A stretch of 35,175 bases of DNA, taken from NCBI GenBank assembly GCA_902624105.1, contig CACNWH010000012.1, positions 1-35,175 of the forward strand, written 5' to 3'. The position numbers and the translations under genes are program-made. Shown piece after piece: positions 10,635-20,083 of the stretch. Numbering within the stretch: the first letter of the stretch is position 1; every line of letters starts with the position of its first letter. The notes beneath the pieces are model-generated. The model was given only the letters and a program-made list of their open reading frames with translations. It was not told the origin of the DNA and made no database searches. The DNA is from an uncultured Prochlorococcus sp. Lineage in GTDB: Bacteria; Cyanobacteriota; Cyanobacteriia; PCC-6307; Cyanobiaceae.

Positions 10635-10650
10635 GTTCGGCCACCCGCAC
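10635..10650 (+). promoter_or_regulatory. K-box-like element of the groE promoter
   Basis: The bases GTTCGG-CCAC-CCGCAC fit GTTCGG-NNAN-CCNNAC, which I recall as the K-box of cyanobacterial groE promoters responding to heat and light. It lies 118 bases upstream of the groES ATG in the atpD/groES control region. A CIRCE element, the binding site of HrcA, is not present in intact form, so the K-box may be the main conserved stress element. The match is direct; regulation is inferred. Confidence 0.6.
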
Positions 10651-10671
10651 AGTTAAAGAGTGGTTTAATTG

Positions 10672-10682
10672 CTGCTTAGCAG
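10672..10682. repeat. Palindrome CTGC-TTA-GCAG
   Basis: A perfect 4-bp inverted repeat around TTA in the groES upstream region. Its core GCTTAGC recurs in the second palindrome 60 bases downstream. It could be a protein-binding half of a two-site operator or an RNA hairpin. Confidence 0.35.
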
Positions 10683-10730
10683 ATTATGTTGTTGTTCATA
10701 AGGTTTGAGTTTTACTCATTCCATTTTTTT

Positions 10731-10743
10731 GACGCTTAGCGTC
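10731..10743. repeat. Palindrome GACGC-TTA-GCGTC before groES
   Basis: A perfect 5-bp inverted repeat with a three-base centre, 24 bases before the groES ATG. It is unusually GC-rich for this sequence and shares the core GCTTAGC with the palindrome at 10672. In the mRNA it would form a tight hairpin near the ribosome-binding region, so it could act as an operator or as a thermosensitive leader structure. Confidence 0.4.
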
Positions 10744-10767
10744 CTATTTACGTTCCTGCATTAATCT

Positions 10768-11079
10768 ATGGCAGCTGTTTCACTAACAGTCTCTACAGTA
10801 AAACCACTGGGAGATCGCATTTTTATCAAAGTTTCCGAATCTGAGGAAAAAACTGCTGGCGGCATACTTTTGCCCGATTCAGCTAAAGAAAAACCACAAG
10901 TAGGAGAAGTTGCTCAGGTAGGTCCTGGGAAACTTAATGATGATGGTTCACGACAAACTCCTGAAGTGAGTATTGGCGATAAAGTTCTTTACAGCAAATA
11001 TGCTGGAACCGACATTAAATTGGGAGGAGATGAATACGTCTTACTTTCAGAAAAAGATATTTTGGCTGTTGTAAGCTAA
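10768..11079 (+). CDS. groES: Co-chaperonin GroES
   Basis: The 10-kDa lid of the GroEL folding chamber, 103 residues. The family core is clear: [20 protein letters not shown] with the mobile loop [14 protein letters not shown], and a C-terminal [17 protein letters not shown]. It begins the groES-groEL operon, 51 bases before groEL. Upstream are the K-box-like element and two palindromes, so stress regulation is probable. Confidence 0.98.
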   Translation: MAAVSLTVSTVKPLGDRIFIKVSESEEKTAGGILLPDSAKEKPQVGEVAQVGPGKLNDDGSRQTPEVSIGDKVLYSKYAGTDIKLGGDEYVLLSEKDILAVVS

Positions 11080-11103
11080 ATTATTTGTTTCAAAAATTAT
11101 TAA

Positions 11104-12768
<1,665 letters not shown>

Positions 12769-12796
12769 TTAAATTAATTATTTTAATTTAATGCTT

Positions 12797-12822
12797 AAAG
12801 GGGAGTAAATTTACTCCCCTTT
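12797..12822. terminator. Terminator palindrome between groEL and secG
   Basis: A perfect 26-base palindrome (AAAGGGGAGTAAA and its complement). On the plus strand it is followed by a T run (to 12825), the form of a Rho-independent terminator for groESL. It lies between convergent groEL and secG and may also halt secG transcription, though the T tail on that strand is poor. Confidence 0.85.
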
Positions 12823-12845
12823 TTTAATTTATAATGTATGGATAA

Positions 12846-13070
12846 TTAGATCCAACCAGCACTTAAAATTACTGCAAGTAATAAAAATATTATTAAAACT
12901 GTCCATGTAGCTTTATTGAGAGAGGCTTCAGCACTGCTTGCGCTAGTAAACATGGAACTACCACTAGCAGCTATTCCTCCCATCCCATCACCCTTTGGAC
13001 TATGCAATAAAACAAGCAGAATAAGAAATAATCCAGATAATGCCCAAATCCAGGTAAGAATAGAACTCAT
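12846..13070 (-). CDS. secG: Preprotein translocase subunit SecG
   Basis: A small non-essential partner of the SecYEG channel. The 74 residues have two membrane helices (about 3-24 and 53-73) separated by a loop with the family motif HSPKGDGMGGIAASGSSMFTS. It follows gpmI by 22 bases on the same strand, a pairing I recall from other cyanobacteria, and so is probably cotranscribed with it. Confidence 0.93.
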   Translation of the reverse strand: MSSILTWIWALSGLFLILLVLLHSPKGDGMGGIAASGSSMFTSASSAEASLNKATWTVLIIFLLLAVILSAGWI

Positions 13071-13092
13071 GATTTTTTTTAATTAATTTTAT

Positions 13093-14715
13093 TTAAGCAT
13101 GTTGAAAGACTTTATTCTTGTCTTTTAATTCAATTTCTTTTATGAGAGATTTTCCTGTCATTTCTTTTGGGATGGGTAGATTTAATAATTGTAATAATGT
13201 TGGAGCAATATCTGCTAGTCCTGCATTATCCCTTAAGTAAATATCATTACCCTGGTTAGGAATTTTTCTTTTTTCTCCTTCAATAAAGATAAGTGGAACA
13301 AGATTTGTCGTATGTGCTGTCCATGGTTCACCATTAGAATCCTTCATCATTTCTGCATTACCATGATCAGCAGTGATAAGAATACTACCTCCCATTTCTC
13401 CTGTTGCATTAACAATTTTACCTAAGCACTCATCAACAGTTTCAATTGCTTTTACGGCAGCATCCATATTACCCGTGTGACCAACCATATCTGGATTAGC
13501 AAAATTAATTACTACAAAAGCATATTTGCCGCTTCTAATAGCATTAGAACAGCTTATGGTAAGTTCCTTTGCTGACATTTCAGGCGCTAAATCATAAGTG
13601 GCGACTCTAGGGGATGGTATTAAGTGTCTTTCCTCTCCTTCTAATGGTATTTCGACCCCACCATTGAAAAAATAAGTAACGTGCGGATATTTTTCTGTTT
13701 CAGCTGTTCTATATTGCCTAAGACCATTTTCCGAAACTATTTGACCAATAAAATTATTAAGTGATTCAGGAGGGAATGCAACACTAACAGGTAAATTTAC
13801 TTCATATTGAGTGAAGGTTAGAATTTTTAAATGGGGATTATAACTTCTTTTAAATGACGAGAAATTTCTCTCAGACAAAGCTTTAACAATTTGCCTAGCT
13901 CTATCAGGGCGAAAATTAAAACATATTAAACTATCTCCATCTTTAAGATAATCATTAGTTAATCTTACAGGCTCAAGAAATTCATCTGTAACGTTATTTT
14001 GATAATTCTTTCTTAGAAAATCTTCAGTATTAATTTCCTCAATCTCAATGTCAGGATTAGTGAGATTTAAGAAAGCTTTTTCTGTTCTATCCCATAGTTG
14101 ATTTCTATCCATTATCCAATATCTACCACAAATAGAAGCGATTTTTCCTACCTTGAATTTAGAGATACAAGTTTCAATTTTAGATAAATATTTTGAGGCA
14201 CTTTGAGCAGGAGTATCTCTTCCATCAGTAATAACGTGAATAGCAAGTTTTTTTATTCCAACTTCAGAAGCCCATTTGATTAGGCCAAGCAAATGATCAA
14301 TATGACTGTGAACTCCACCATCAGAACAAAGCCCTGTTATGTGAAGAGTACTATTATTCTTCTTAACATCATCGGCTATTTTCTCTAACTCAATTACTTC
14401 ATTTAGTTGATTATTTTTAACAACATTCGTAATTCTTACTAACTCTTGTTGAATAATTCTTCCAGATCCTATGGTTAGATGCCCTACCTCAGAATTACCC
14501 ATTTGACCATCAGGGAGACCCACATCAGCCCCGCTCGCACTTATAAAAGTATGAGGATATGCATGCCATAAGGCATCCATGTTAGGTGTATTTGCACTCT
14601 TTACAGCATTATCTTTAATTTCTTCACGATGACCCCATCCATCAAGAATAGCTAGTACAACTGGACTCTCAGGAGTATGTTTTCTATTTAAGTTAGCTTC
14701 TTTGATATTGTGCAT
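13093..14715 (-). CDS. gpmI: 2,3-bisphosphoglycerate-independent phosphoglycerate mutase
   Basis: The enzyme interconverts 3- and 2-phosphoglycerate in glycolysis using two manganese ions. From the ATG at 14715 the protein has 540 residues; a TTG at 14748 would add 11 and is less likely. Metal-binding and catalytic segments visible are [28 protein letters not shown] with the phosphorylated serine near residue 75, [19 protein letters not shown] and the late [10 protein letters not shown]. It belongs to the alkaline phosphatase superfamily and is cytoplasmic. It leads the gpmI-secG operon. Confidence 0.96.
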   Translation of the reverse strand: MHNIKEANLNRKHTPESPVVLAILDGWGHREEIKDNAVKSANTPNMDALWHAYPHTFISASGADVGLPDGQMGNSEVGHLTIGSGRIIQQELVRITNVVKNNQLNEVIELEKIADDVKKNNSTLHITGLCSDGGVHSHIDHLLGLIKWASEVGIKKLAIHVITDGRDTPAQSASKYLSKIETCISKFKVGKIASICGRYWIMDRNQLWDRTEKAFLNLTNPDIEIEEINTEDFLRKNYQNNVTDEFLEPVRLTNDYLKDGDSLICFNFRPDRARQIVKALSERNFSSFKRSYNPHLKILTFTQYEVNLPVSVAFPPESLNNFIGQIVSENGLRQYRTAETEKYPHVTYFFNGGVEIPLEGEERHLIPSPRVATYDLAPEMSAKELTISCSNAIRSGKYAFVVINFANPDMVGHTGNMDAAVKAIETVDECLGKIVNATGEMGGSILITADHGNAEMMKDSNGEPWTAHTTNLVPLIFIEGEKRKIPNQGNDIYLRDNAGLADIAPTLLQLLNLPIPKEMTGKSLIKEIELKDKNKVFQHA

Positions 14716-14854
14716 ACGTGATTTAATCTGTTGGTTTAGTAGAACCAATCTTTAACTTAGCTTCAAAAGTTAAATTTATACAAATAATTGTTGTATTAGT
14801 TAGCTTTTGCTAATTTAAGAATTCTATCAGAATCTTATTTTTTATTCCTATTTA

Positions 14855-14920
14855 ATGTCAAATCAAGAGAAAAGAAATGAAATAAACAAATTCTTAGTAA
14901 ATATGAAACGCTTAGCTTAA
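14855..14920 (+). CDS. Possible 21-residue micro-ORF ahead of a terminator-like hairpin
   Basis: ATG to TAA gives a charged 21-residue peptide (starts MSNQEKRNEINKFLVNMKRL). It is opposite in strand to gpmI and the Hsp70-like gene and sits between them. A hairpin with a T run begins one base after the stop, which is the reason for noting it. No ribosome-binding site is evident. It may be a small transcript without a coding function. Confidence 0.25.
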   Translation: MSNQEKRNEINKFLVNMKRLA

Positions 14921-14921
14921 G

Positions 14922-14965
14922 TACAGTTTTGAAGGAAAAAATATGAAGAAAATAAAAAAACTGTA
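14922..14965 (+). terminator. Hairpin with plus-strand T run
   Basis: A 9-bp perfect inverted repeat (TACAGTTTT at 14922-14930, AAAACTGTA at 14957-14965) with a 26-base loop is followed on the plus strand by TAAATTTTTT. The orientation suits a plus-strand transcript, although both flanking genes are on the minus strand. The loop is long, so termination efficiency is uncertain. Confidence 0.4.
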
Positions 14966-14982
14966 TAAATTTTTTAATTAAA

Positions 14983-16551
14983 TTAATAAATCGATCCCAA
15001 ATTAAATTCTCCTAATTTGTTATCTGAGAAATCTTTACATTCCACTAGAAGATTTGAGTATTCATTAATAGTAAATACTAACTTTAGACAATCTTTACCC
15101 AGTTTAGCGGGTCTATTTATGGTTAAAATTAAAGGCTTTCTATTCCAGGCTTTAATATTTTCTTCTTTTTGCATTTCTGCTAATTTTGGAATTCCATTTT
15201 CAAAGATTATTTCAAAATCATTATTCTCTATAGTTTCGCCAATTATTATTTCAAATTTAATTTGATCTTTTTTACTAGGTTGCAAAATAAGTTCAAAAGG
15301 GTTCTCAGTTGGCCATGATTGACCTTTATAAAAAATGGGATGCCAAAAATGTTGATTTTCTCTTTTATTAAAAAGTCTTATCAGAAGACTCTTTGATAAA
15401 AGGTCTTTTATTTTTACTCCTGGAGTTAAAGATAATGCTCCTAAAGAAACAGATTCTATTGGAGGTGGATAATTTATATCTAATTCTGGCAATTTATAAT
15501 TAACCCATTTTCTAATTAATGGAATTTGAGTCCCCCCACCAACTAAAATTACAGACCAAATATCTCTTACTCTGCAATCTTTTCCTCTGGCATCGTTTAG
15601 TAAATTTTTTAAAAGAGAGCTTAAAAGCTTTATTAGATTATTCGAAATTAATATTTCTTCTAATATTCTCTTGCTTATTTTAAATTCCTCTCTTTCATTA
15701 TTATTGATAAAAAATGAAGCAATATATTGTTGATCAGACTTAATATTCTCCTCACTTAAGTTACATTTTATTTTTTCTGCTATAGATAAATTTCTAATAT
15801 CTTTATTCAAGGGCACAAAATTTTCAACTATCCATCTATCAATATCTTTTCCTCCAAATTTACATGCAGATTTACTTATTATTTCTGCGCATCTCAGTTT
15901 TTGCTTTGAAATTTGACTTACATCCTTACCGTTAAATTTAAGCAACTCTGCAATTGGTGCTGATTTACCTTCACCTCCTTCAATCTTTACAATATTCATA
16001 TCAATAGTGCTACCACCAATATCAATAATCATTATTTTTGATCCAAAAGGTACATTGATTCCAATAGCCGCGGCAGTTGGCTCATCAACCAATGCTATTT
16101 CTTTAATTGGTAAGTTATTACAAATATTTACGAGCCATTTCCGATAACCTTTATAGGTATCAATAGGAGCTGTTAAAACTAATCTCTTAATCACAAATAA
16201 TTCTGGAATATAGTCCCATAGCCGCTTAAAAAATTTTTCTCCAGCTTCTTCTGGGCTTAAATATTTTTCTGTGTATTCTTCAGATGGATTACCAATTAGT
16301 CGTTTAAAGTTAGAGTAAAAATATTCTTCTTGATTAATTTCATTAATCATTTTTAAGGCTTCCGTTCCTATAAATGTCTCCCCACCTTTATCTCCTTCGT
16401 ACCAAATAGCTGTTGGTACAATTCCAGGTGATTTTGTTATTGAAGGTATATCTAAAAGTATCGGTGTAGAACTTTTTTCACCTTGAAAAGCTAAAACTGT
16501 ATTTGTATTACCTAAATCGATAGCAAGGGTTCCAATTATTTTTTCAGTCAT
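14983..16551 (-). CDS. Short Hsp70/DnaK-like protein
   Basis: An actin-fold ATPase of the Hsp70 family, 522 residues against about 630 for DnaK. The nucleotide-binding domain covers about residues 1-380: phosphate-1 loop LAIDLGNTNTVLAF (9-22), ALVDEPTAAAIG, phosphate-2 loop MIIDIGGSTIDMNI and the adenosine motif ILVGGGTQIPLIRKW. The remaining 140 or so residues are only loosely like the DnaK substrate-binding beta domain, and the helical lid and EEVD-type tail are missing. It is divergent from rpoZ with 91 bases between starts. It is likely an accessory chaperone or a scaffold ATPase; clients are unknown. Confidence 0.85.
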   Translation of the reverse strand: MTEKIIGTLAIDLGNTNTVLAFQGEKSSTPILLDIPSITKSPGIVPTAIWYEGDKGGETFIGTEALKMINEINQEEYFYSNFKRLIGNPSEEYTEKYLSPEEAGEKFFKRLWDYIPELFVIKRLVLTAPIDTYKGYRKWLVNICNNLPIKEIALVDEPTAAAIGINVPFGSKIMIIDIGGSTIDMNIVKIEGGEGKSAPIAELLKFNGKDVSQISKQKLRCAEIISKSACKFGGKDIDRWIVENFVPLNKDIRNLSIAEKIKCNLSEENIKSDQQYIASFFINNNEREEFKISKRILEEILISNNLIKLLSSLLKNLLNDARGKDCRVRDIWSVILVGGGTQIPLIRKWVNYKLPELDINYPPPIESVSLGALSLTPGVKIKDLLSKSLLIRLFNKRENQHFWHPIFYKGQSWPTENPFELILQPSKKDQIKFEIIIGETIENNDFEIIFENGIPKLAEMQKEENIKAWNRKPLILTINRPAKLGKDCLKLVFTINEYSNLLVECKDFSDNKLGEFNLGSIY

Positions 16552-16642
16552 AAAGAAATTTTAACTTCATGAAATTATTTAAAACTGAAATTTCAAATTC
16601 AAAGAATAACCTAATTTTAATGTATAATTAAAATAAAAACTC

Positions 16643-16879
16643 ATGCATATATCAAATAATACTGGCATAGATTCAACTGATCTAGCCAAAAGAGGAGAAA
16701 GCTTAATAAGACAATCTAAAAATAGATATCTAACAACAGTAAAAATTGCTTTTAGAGCTAAACAAAGAAGATTTGATGACTTTGATGGATTATTAGATGA
16801 GTCAACTATTAAGCCTGTACAAAGATCTATCATCGAGTTAAGTGATGAACAAGATCAACCAGATTTACTACCTGGTTAG
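16643..16879 (+). CDS. rpoZ: RNA polymerase omega subunit
   Basis: A 78-residue assembly subunit of RNA polymerase that supports folding of the beta-prime chain. The omega core is seen as [20 protein letters not shown] followed by [15 protein letters not shown], with an acidic C-terminal tail typical of cyanobacteria. It is translationally linked to the next gene: its TAG shares a base with that gene's GTG start. Confidence 0.94.
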   Translation: MHISNNTGIDSTDLAKRGESLIRQSKNRYLTTVKIAFRAKQRRFDDFDGLLDESTIKPVQRSIIELSDEQDQPDLLPG

Positions 16880-17253
16880 TGCCAATAAAAAAACAAGATA
16901 ATTGGAGATTAATTAGAAATCCTGAAAAAGGGAAATATTGTTTCTTGATAACCGTTAACAAGTGGTCAATTGAATTACAGAAGCATGAGTTTGTATCACT
17001 TTTCAATTTATTAGAAACATTAATTGACCAAGTTTTGATAATAGAAAATCAATTAATGGATGAAGAATTAATAAATTTAGAATTAGAAAGATTGCCTTGG
17101 TATGCGGAATTAGAAGGCACAAAAAATAATTGGAGTTTAAGAATTATTTTTGAAAGTAATGAGGAAACTCGATCTTTTGAAATGTATTGGCCTTCATCAA
17201 TTTCTAAAGATTTATTTTTTGAAATGAGAAAAATGTGGGAATCCATGCATTAA
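16879..17253 (+). CDS. DUF1818 family protein
   Basis: A 124-residue soluble protein of a cyanobacterial family with no known function. Recognition rests on the N-terminal GWRL-like start (DNWRLIRNPEKGKYCFLITV), the central ERLPWYAELEGTKNNWSLRI and the late FEMYWPSS. The start is GTG at 16879, overlapping the rpoZ stop as TAGTG. The conserved position after rpoZ suggests coordinated expression; it does not show a role in transcription. Confidence 0.85.
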   Translation: MPIKKQDNWRLIRNPEKGKYCFLITVNKWSIELQKHEFVSLFNLLETLIDQVLIIENQLMDEELINLELERLPWYAELEGTKNNWSLRIIFESNEETRSFEMYWPSSISKDLFFEMRKMWESMH

Positions 17254-17555
17254 ACAATTAATAAAATTGGAAGTTTTATTTTTTAATTCCCCCTTTCTAA
17301 ATTTTTTTTTAACAACTTTTCCACATCTTTCATAATAAAAACTAAATAAATATTAGGTCTTGTGGAAAAATCAATATATTTTAAAAAAATCTTAAATTCA
17401 TTAAGAATTATGCCTTTTACTTGTAGATATTTTAAAAACTTATCTATAACAATAATCTTAATTTAATACAAAATGAGACTGTAAAAAAATACAAAATTGA
17501 CTTATTTTAATTTTTGATGAAAACTAATATTTAAATAAATTTTTTAAGTTAACTC
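17254..17555. other. Gene-free AT-rich region
   Basis: This 302-base gap between two plus-strand genes has no ORF worth calling. It is extremely AT-rich, with poly-T and poly-A tracts. Its one distinct element is the inverted pair of DnaA-box-like 9-mers at 17317 and 17361. Confidence 0.6.
17317..17369. promoter_or_regulatory. Inverted pair of DnaA-box-like sites
   Basis: TTTTCCACA at 17317-17325 and its exact complement at 17361-17369 form a 9-bp inverted repeat with 35 bases between. The 9-mer fits TTWTNCACA and equals the form I recall as the cyanobacterial DnaA box. No dnaN or other origin-linked gene is here, so a secondary DnaA-binding site or a DUF2811 operator is more plausible than the origin. 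Chance or a weak hairpin remain possible. Confidence 0.4.
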
Positions 17556-17810
17556 ATGCAGGAAATTGATTTTGATTTTAACGAAGATCTTTTGAAAACT
17601 CATAATGAAATAGTAAGTTTTAATTGCGAATTACATGAGCATCTTCAACAAGCGATGAAAGATTTTATTGATAAGCATCCTAATTGGGACCAATATAGAA
17701 TTATCCAGGCAGCTATAGCCGGATTTTTAATGCAAAATGGATTTCATAATAGAAATTTAACGAGACTTTATATTGGTAATATGTTTTCAATGGATTTTGA
17801 GGGTAAATAA
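17556..17810 (+). CDS. DUF2811 family protein
   Basis: An 84-residue soluble protein of a cyanobacterial family of unknown function. The middle is the recognisable part: ELHEHLQQAMKDFIDKHPNW followed by QYRIIQAAIAGFLMQNG, predicted to be two helices. The start is ATG 17556, downstream of the DnaA-box-like pair. It converges on the EVE-domain gene with four bases between stops. Confidence 0.82.
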   Translation: MQEIDFDFNEDLLKTHNEIVSFNCELHEHLQQAMKDFIDKHPNWDQYRIIQAAIAGFLMQNGFHNRNLTRLYIGNMFSMDFEGK

Positions 17811-17814
17811 AATA

Positions 17815-18276
17815 TTATTTAAGTTTAGAAATAAGAAAATTAGCAGATTTTATTTGTACTGGAAGTATTGATAATCGATTACCCTTTTTAACTACTAAAA
17901 GTTCCTCTTCATTAAATAATGATCTCAATTCTTGTAAGGATATAATTTCTTTTGACTTTAATAAAAATTTTACTTTTACACAATCCCACCTAGGATTTGA
18001 TTTATCAGATTTTGAATCATAATATTTTGAATTCTTATCAAATTGAGTTGGATCTATTATATTTTTACTCACTATCTCCATTAAACCAACTATCCCTGGT
18101 GGTTTACAATTTGAATGATAGAAAAATGCTTTATCTCCTATTCCCATTTTTCTCATAAAGTTCCTCGCTTGATAATTCCTGATGCCATCCCAAATAGTTT
18201 CTTTTTCTTTTTCTAAATTTTCAATACTATATGCATCTGGTTCACTTTTCATTAGCCAGTAGTTTATATCAGTCAT
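17815..18276 (-). CDS. EVE domain protein
   Basis: A complete, stand-alone EVE domain of 153 residues, related to the PUA and YTH folds that bind modified bases in RNA or DNA. The signature is intact: WLMKSEPDAYSIENL at the start, WDGIRNYQARNFMRKMGIGD, then AFFYHSNCKPPGIVGLMEIV and PRWDCVKV. It starts at ATG 18276. A tandem 11-base repeat lies 26-47 bases upstream. The ligand is unknown in this group; base-modification recognition is inferred from the family. Confidence 0.93.
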   Translation of the reverse strand: MTDINYWLMKSEPDAYSIENLEKEKETIWDGIRNYQARNFMRKMGIGDKAFFYHSNCKPPGIVGLMEIVSKNIIDPTQFDKNSKYYDSKSDKSNPRWDCVKVKFLLKSKEIISLQELRSLFNEEELLVVKKGNRLSILPVQIKSANFLISKLK

Positions 18277-18301
18277 AGCAGTTAGTTATAGGAGAGTTAC
18301 G

Positions 18302-18323
18302 ATGTGTAAACAATGTGTGAACA
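18302..18323. repeat. Tandem 11-base repeat upstream of the EVE gene
   Basis: ATGTGTAAACA and ATGTGTGAACA lie head to tail with 10 of 11 bases identical. The period of one helical turn and the place just upstream of a gene start suit an operator for a dimeric or cooperative regulator. Confidence 0.4.
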
Positions 18324-18406
18324 AATGAGATTTTTAATCCTCCCTTATTCAGCTCATTTTATTAGTTTAATTTACCAGTAAAAATTCCTGTAGCCAAACA
18401 GGTGAC

Positions 18407-18440
18407 TTCTCATTAATAATTATTTATGAGAACCTTTTTA
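18407..18440 (+). terminator. Terminator-like hairpin
   Basis: A 7-bp perfect inverted repeat (TTCTCAT at 18407-18413, ATGAGAA at 18426-18432) with a 12-base loop is followed by CCTTTTTA. No plus-strand gene ends near it, so it could close a small transcript starting around 18300. The stem is AT-rich and weak. Confidence 0.35.
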
Positions 18441-18570
18441 TAGCTTAATTATTGCCGTGTATGTTCAAAAAGTATTCATTATCTATAAATACATAAGGTG
18501 TAACTTATGGCTATTAATGTCTTGTTTACTCTCTTCATAGAAGTATGAATCAGAAGCAAAGGAGTAATTA

Positions 18571-18606
18571 ATGGGTTTAATTAGTAAGCGTTTCATATTC
18601 ATCTAA
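18571..18606 (+). other. 11-residue mini-ORF with strong Shine-Dalgarno
   Basis: AGGAG at 18560-18564 lies six bases before ATG 18571, ideal spacing and rare in this sequence. The frame reads MGLISKRFIFI and stops. It may be the surviving start of a lost gene or a leader peptide; a full gene is excluded by the stop. Confidence 0.3.
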
Positions 18607-18924
18607 AACTACTTTAAGGAAATATTTAATTAAAAAGAGTTATTCATCAAATAGGCTAATTAGTTTCTGGGTTACCTTTCTTTGAAGCTAACTCAATGTC
18701 TGTTAATTCTTTTTATAGTATCTATTCTTTCATAGGTTTGTATTATTGTAGTTTCTGAGTTTCCGTAGTTACAAGCTAATCAATAAGCATCAATTCCTCC
18801 TAATATTTGATTTAAAATAAAAGTTGGTAGAATTCGTTACGAATTATATGGTCTACATGGAAATTTGATAAATTTAAAAATAATATTTTATATAAAGAAT
18901 TTTCTGAAATTATTAGATAACTAA

Positions 18925-19221
18925 TTAATCGAAGTCAATTCCTACTTCGTCTTTAATATCTCTATCTAAGTCAGGTAATTTTGTTTCTATCCAATGATCT
19001 TGATTCTCAATTCCAGAATTATTAGCATATCTCATTATATGCTGATCGACTTGTTTATAAATATCATGAAGGTTTAAATCCATTCGAATATCATGGGCTA
19101 TTTCCGCAACCTGTTTTTCTGTTAAACAATGATCAGGATGCAATATATCGCAACAAGGTATCCTTTTCTCTATTAATTCGTTTAAATTGATTTCAATTTT
19201 ATAGTCTTGATAGACAGCCAT
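18925..19221 (-). CDS. 98-residue hypothetical protein
   Basis: A soluble acidic protein (starts MAVYQDYKIEINLNELIEKR) with ATG at 19221. It has two adjacent Cys and a Cys-His cluster (IPCCDILHPDHCLTEKQ, residues 21-37) that could bind a metal, then a long helical part (VAEIAHDIRMDLNLHDIYKQ) and an aspartate-rich C-terminus. I do not recognise a named family. It stands alone, with 648 and 427 bases of noncoding DNA on its sides. Confidence 0.75.
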   Translation of the reverse strand: MAVYQDYKIEINLNELIEKRIPCCDILHPDHCLTEKQVAEIAHDIRMDLNLHDIYKQVDQHIMRYANNSGIENQDHWIETKLPDLDRDIKDEVGIDFD

Positions 19222-19648
19222 TTGATTAATTTTTATTGGTAATATTCTAATTATTTTTGCAAACTTGTATTACTTAAGTCAGAAAAACAAAATTCATTAT
19301 TAGTTTAAAAACAATTAGTAATTACCTTGTGTTTAATAAATTAATCTAATAGTATCTAATTCATTTACGTAAAAATTGTTTATCAATAGCTATAAAAATA
19401 TTAAGTTTGTTTTTTATTGTAATCTTGATAACCTAAAAAATATTGTTATTTGAAGTATTTAGAATGCGGAGATTAATTTAGAAAAATTTAATATGAAGCT
19501 ATTTTTACATATTCAAATGATAAATATTTCTTAGCTAGTAAATTTTATAAGTTAATTATGTATTTTCTGCTATTAAGTAAGTGATGATTTTTCTTGACTA
19601 CAAGAGTTTATGTTTTTAACGTGTAATCTAAATAATATTAATTAATTT
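19222..19648. other. Gene-free region of 427 bases
   Basis: Only very short frames occur here. It must hold the promoter of the minus-strand 98-residue gene and of the plus-strand 35-residue gene. I see no convincing hairpin, repeat or RNA. Confidence 0.5.
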
Positions 19649-19756
19649 ATGCATACCGTTGCTATCTTAGGTTTTTTCTCTTTAGTGGTTGTATTTTTCT
19701 TCACAGGAAGGAATGACTTTGGTTTAAAACCTACCCCTAGAAAAAATGATTCTTAA
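19649..19756 (+). CDS. 35-residue single-pass membrane protein
   Basis: The frame starts at ATG 19649. Residues 2-19 are strongly hydrophobic (TVAILGFFSLVVVFFFTG) and a basic, soluble tail follows (RNDFGLKPTPRKNDS), so the tail is probably on the cytoplasmic or stromal side. Size and design resemble the small subunits of photosynthetic complexes, but the sequence is not one I can match to Psb, Psa, Pet or Ndh peptides. The next gene starts 83 bases later on the same strand. Confidence 0.6.
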   Translation: MHTVAILGFFSLVVVFFFTGRNDFGLKPTPRKNDS

Positions 19757-19839
19757 CAACTTAATAAAGTTAGTGAATAATATTTAAAATGAAATATTTT
19801 TTCTTTTTAAAGTAAAATAAATTTAAAGGTTAATCTCAA

Positions 19840-20070
19840 ATGCATTTTGATATCAGTGAAAATGCCGAATTAGATGATGTTTGGCTAATGATTCTTGAAA
19901 AGCTTGGGAATGATGCTAAAGAGATTTGTTCAAATTCATCGAGTTTTTATACTACACAGGATGGATTAGAGTGTTCATTGAGAAAAATTAATGGAGATTT
20001 AATTGGTATTTGTTACAGAGAAAAAAATAGAAAAAATGGTTTTCGTTGGACAATTAATAAGCATAACTAA
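19840..20070 (+). CDS. 76-residue hypothetical protein
   Basis: An acidic-to-basic soluble protein starting at ATG 19840 (MHFDISENAELDDVWLMILE). It has three Cys and alternating beta-like stretches (LECSLRKINGDLIGICYREK), with no membrane segment. Family and function are not recognised. It follows the 35-residue membrane protein and could be cotranscribed with it. Confidence 0.65.
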   Translation: MHFDISENAELDDVWLMILEKLGNDAKEICSNSSSFYTTQDGLECSLRKINGDLIGICYREKNRKNGFRWTINKHN

Positions 20071-20083
20071 ATCCCCTTAAAAG

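Larger units (their letters stand above)
18277..18924. other. Gene-poor region of 648 bases
   Basis: No ORF above 15 codons with plausible composition was seen. It contains the tandem repeat at 18302, a terminator-like hairpin at 18407, a tiny ORF with a strong ribosome-binding site at 18571 and a small palindrome (AATTCG-TTA-CGAATT, 18831-18845). It could be a decayed gene region or hold an unrecognised RNA. Confidence 0.5.

Noticed and set aside
16579-16833. Minus-strand 84-codon frame over rpoZ
   Set aside because: rpoZ on the plus strand is clear by homology; this frame is its antisense.
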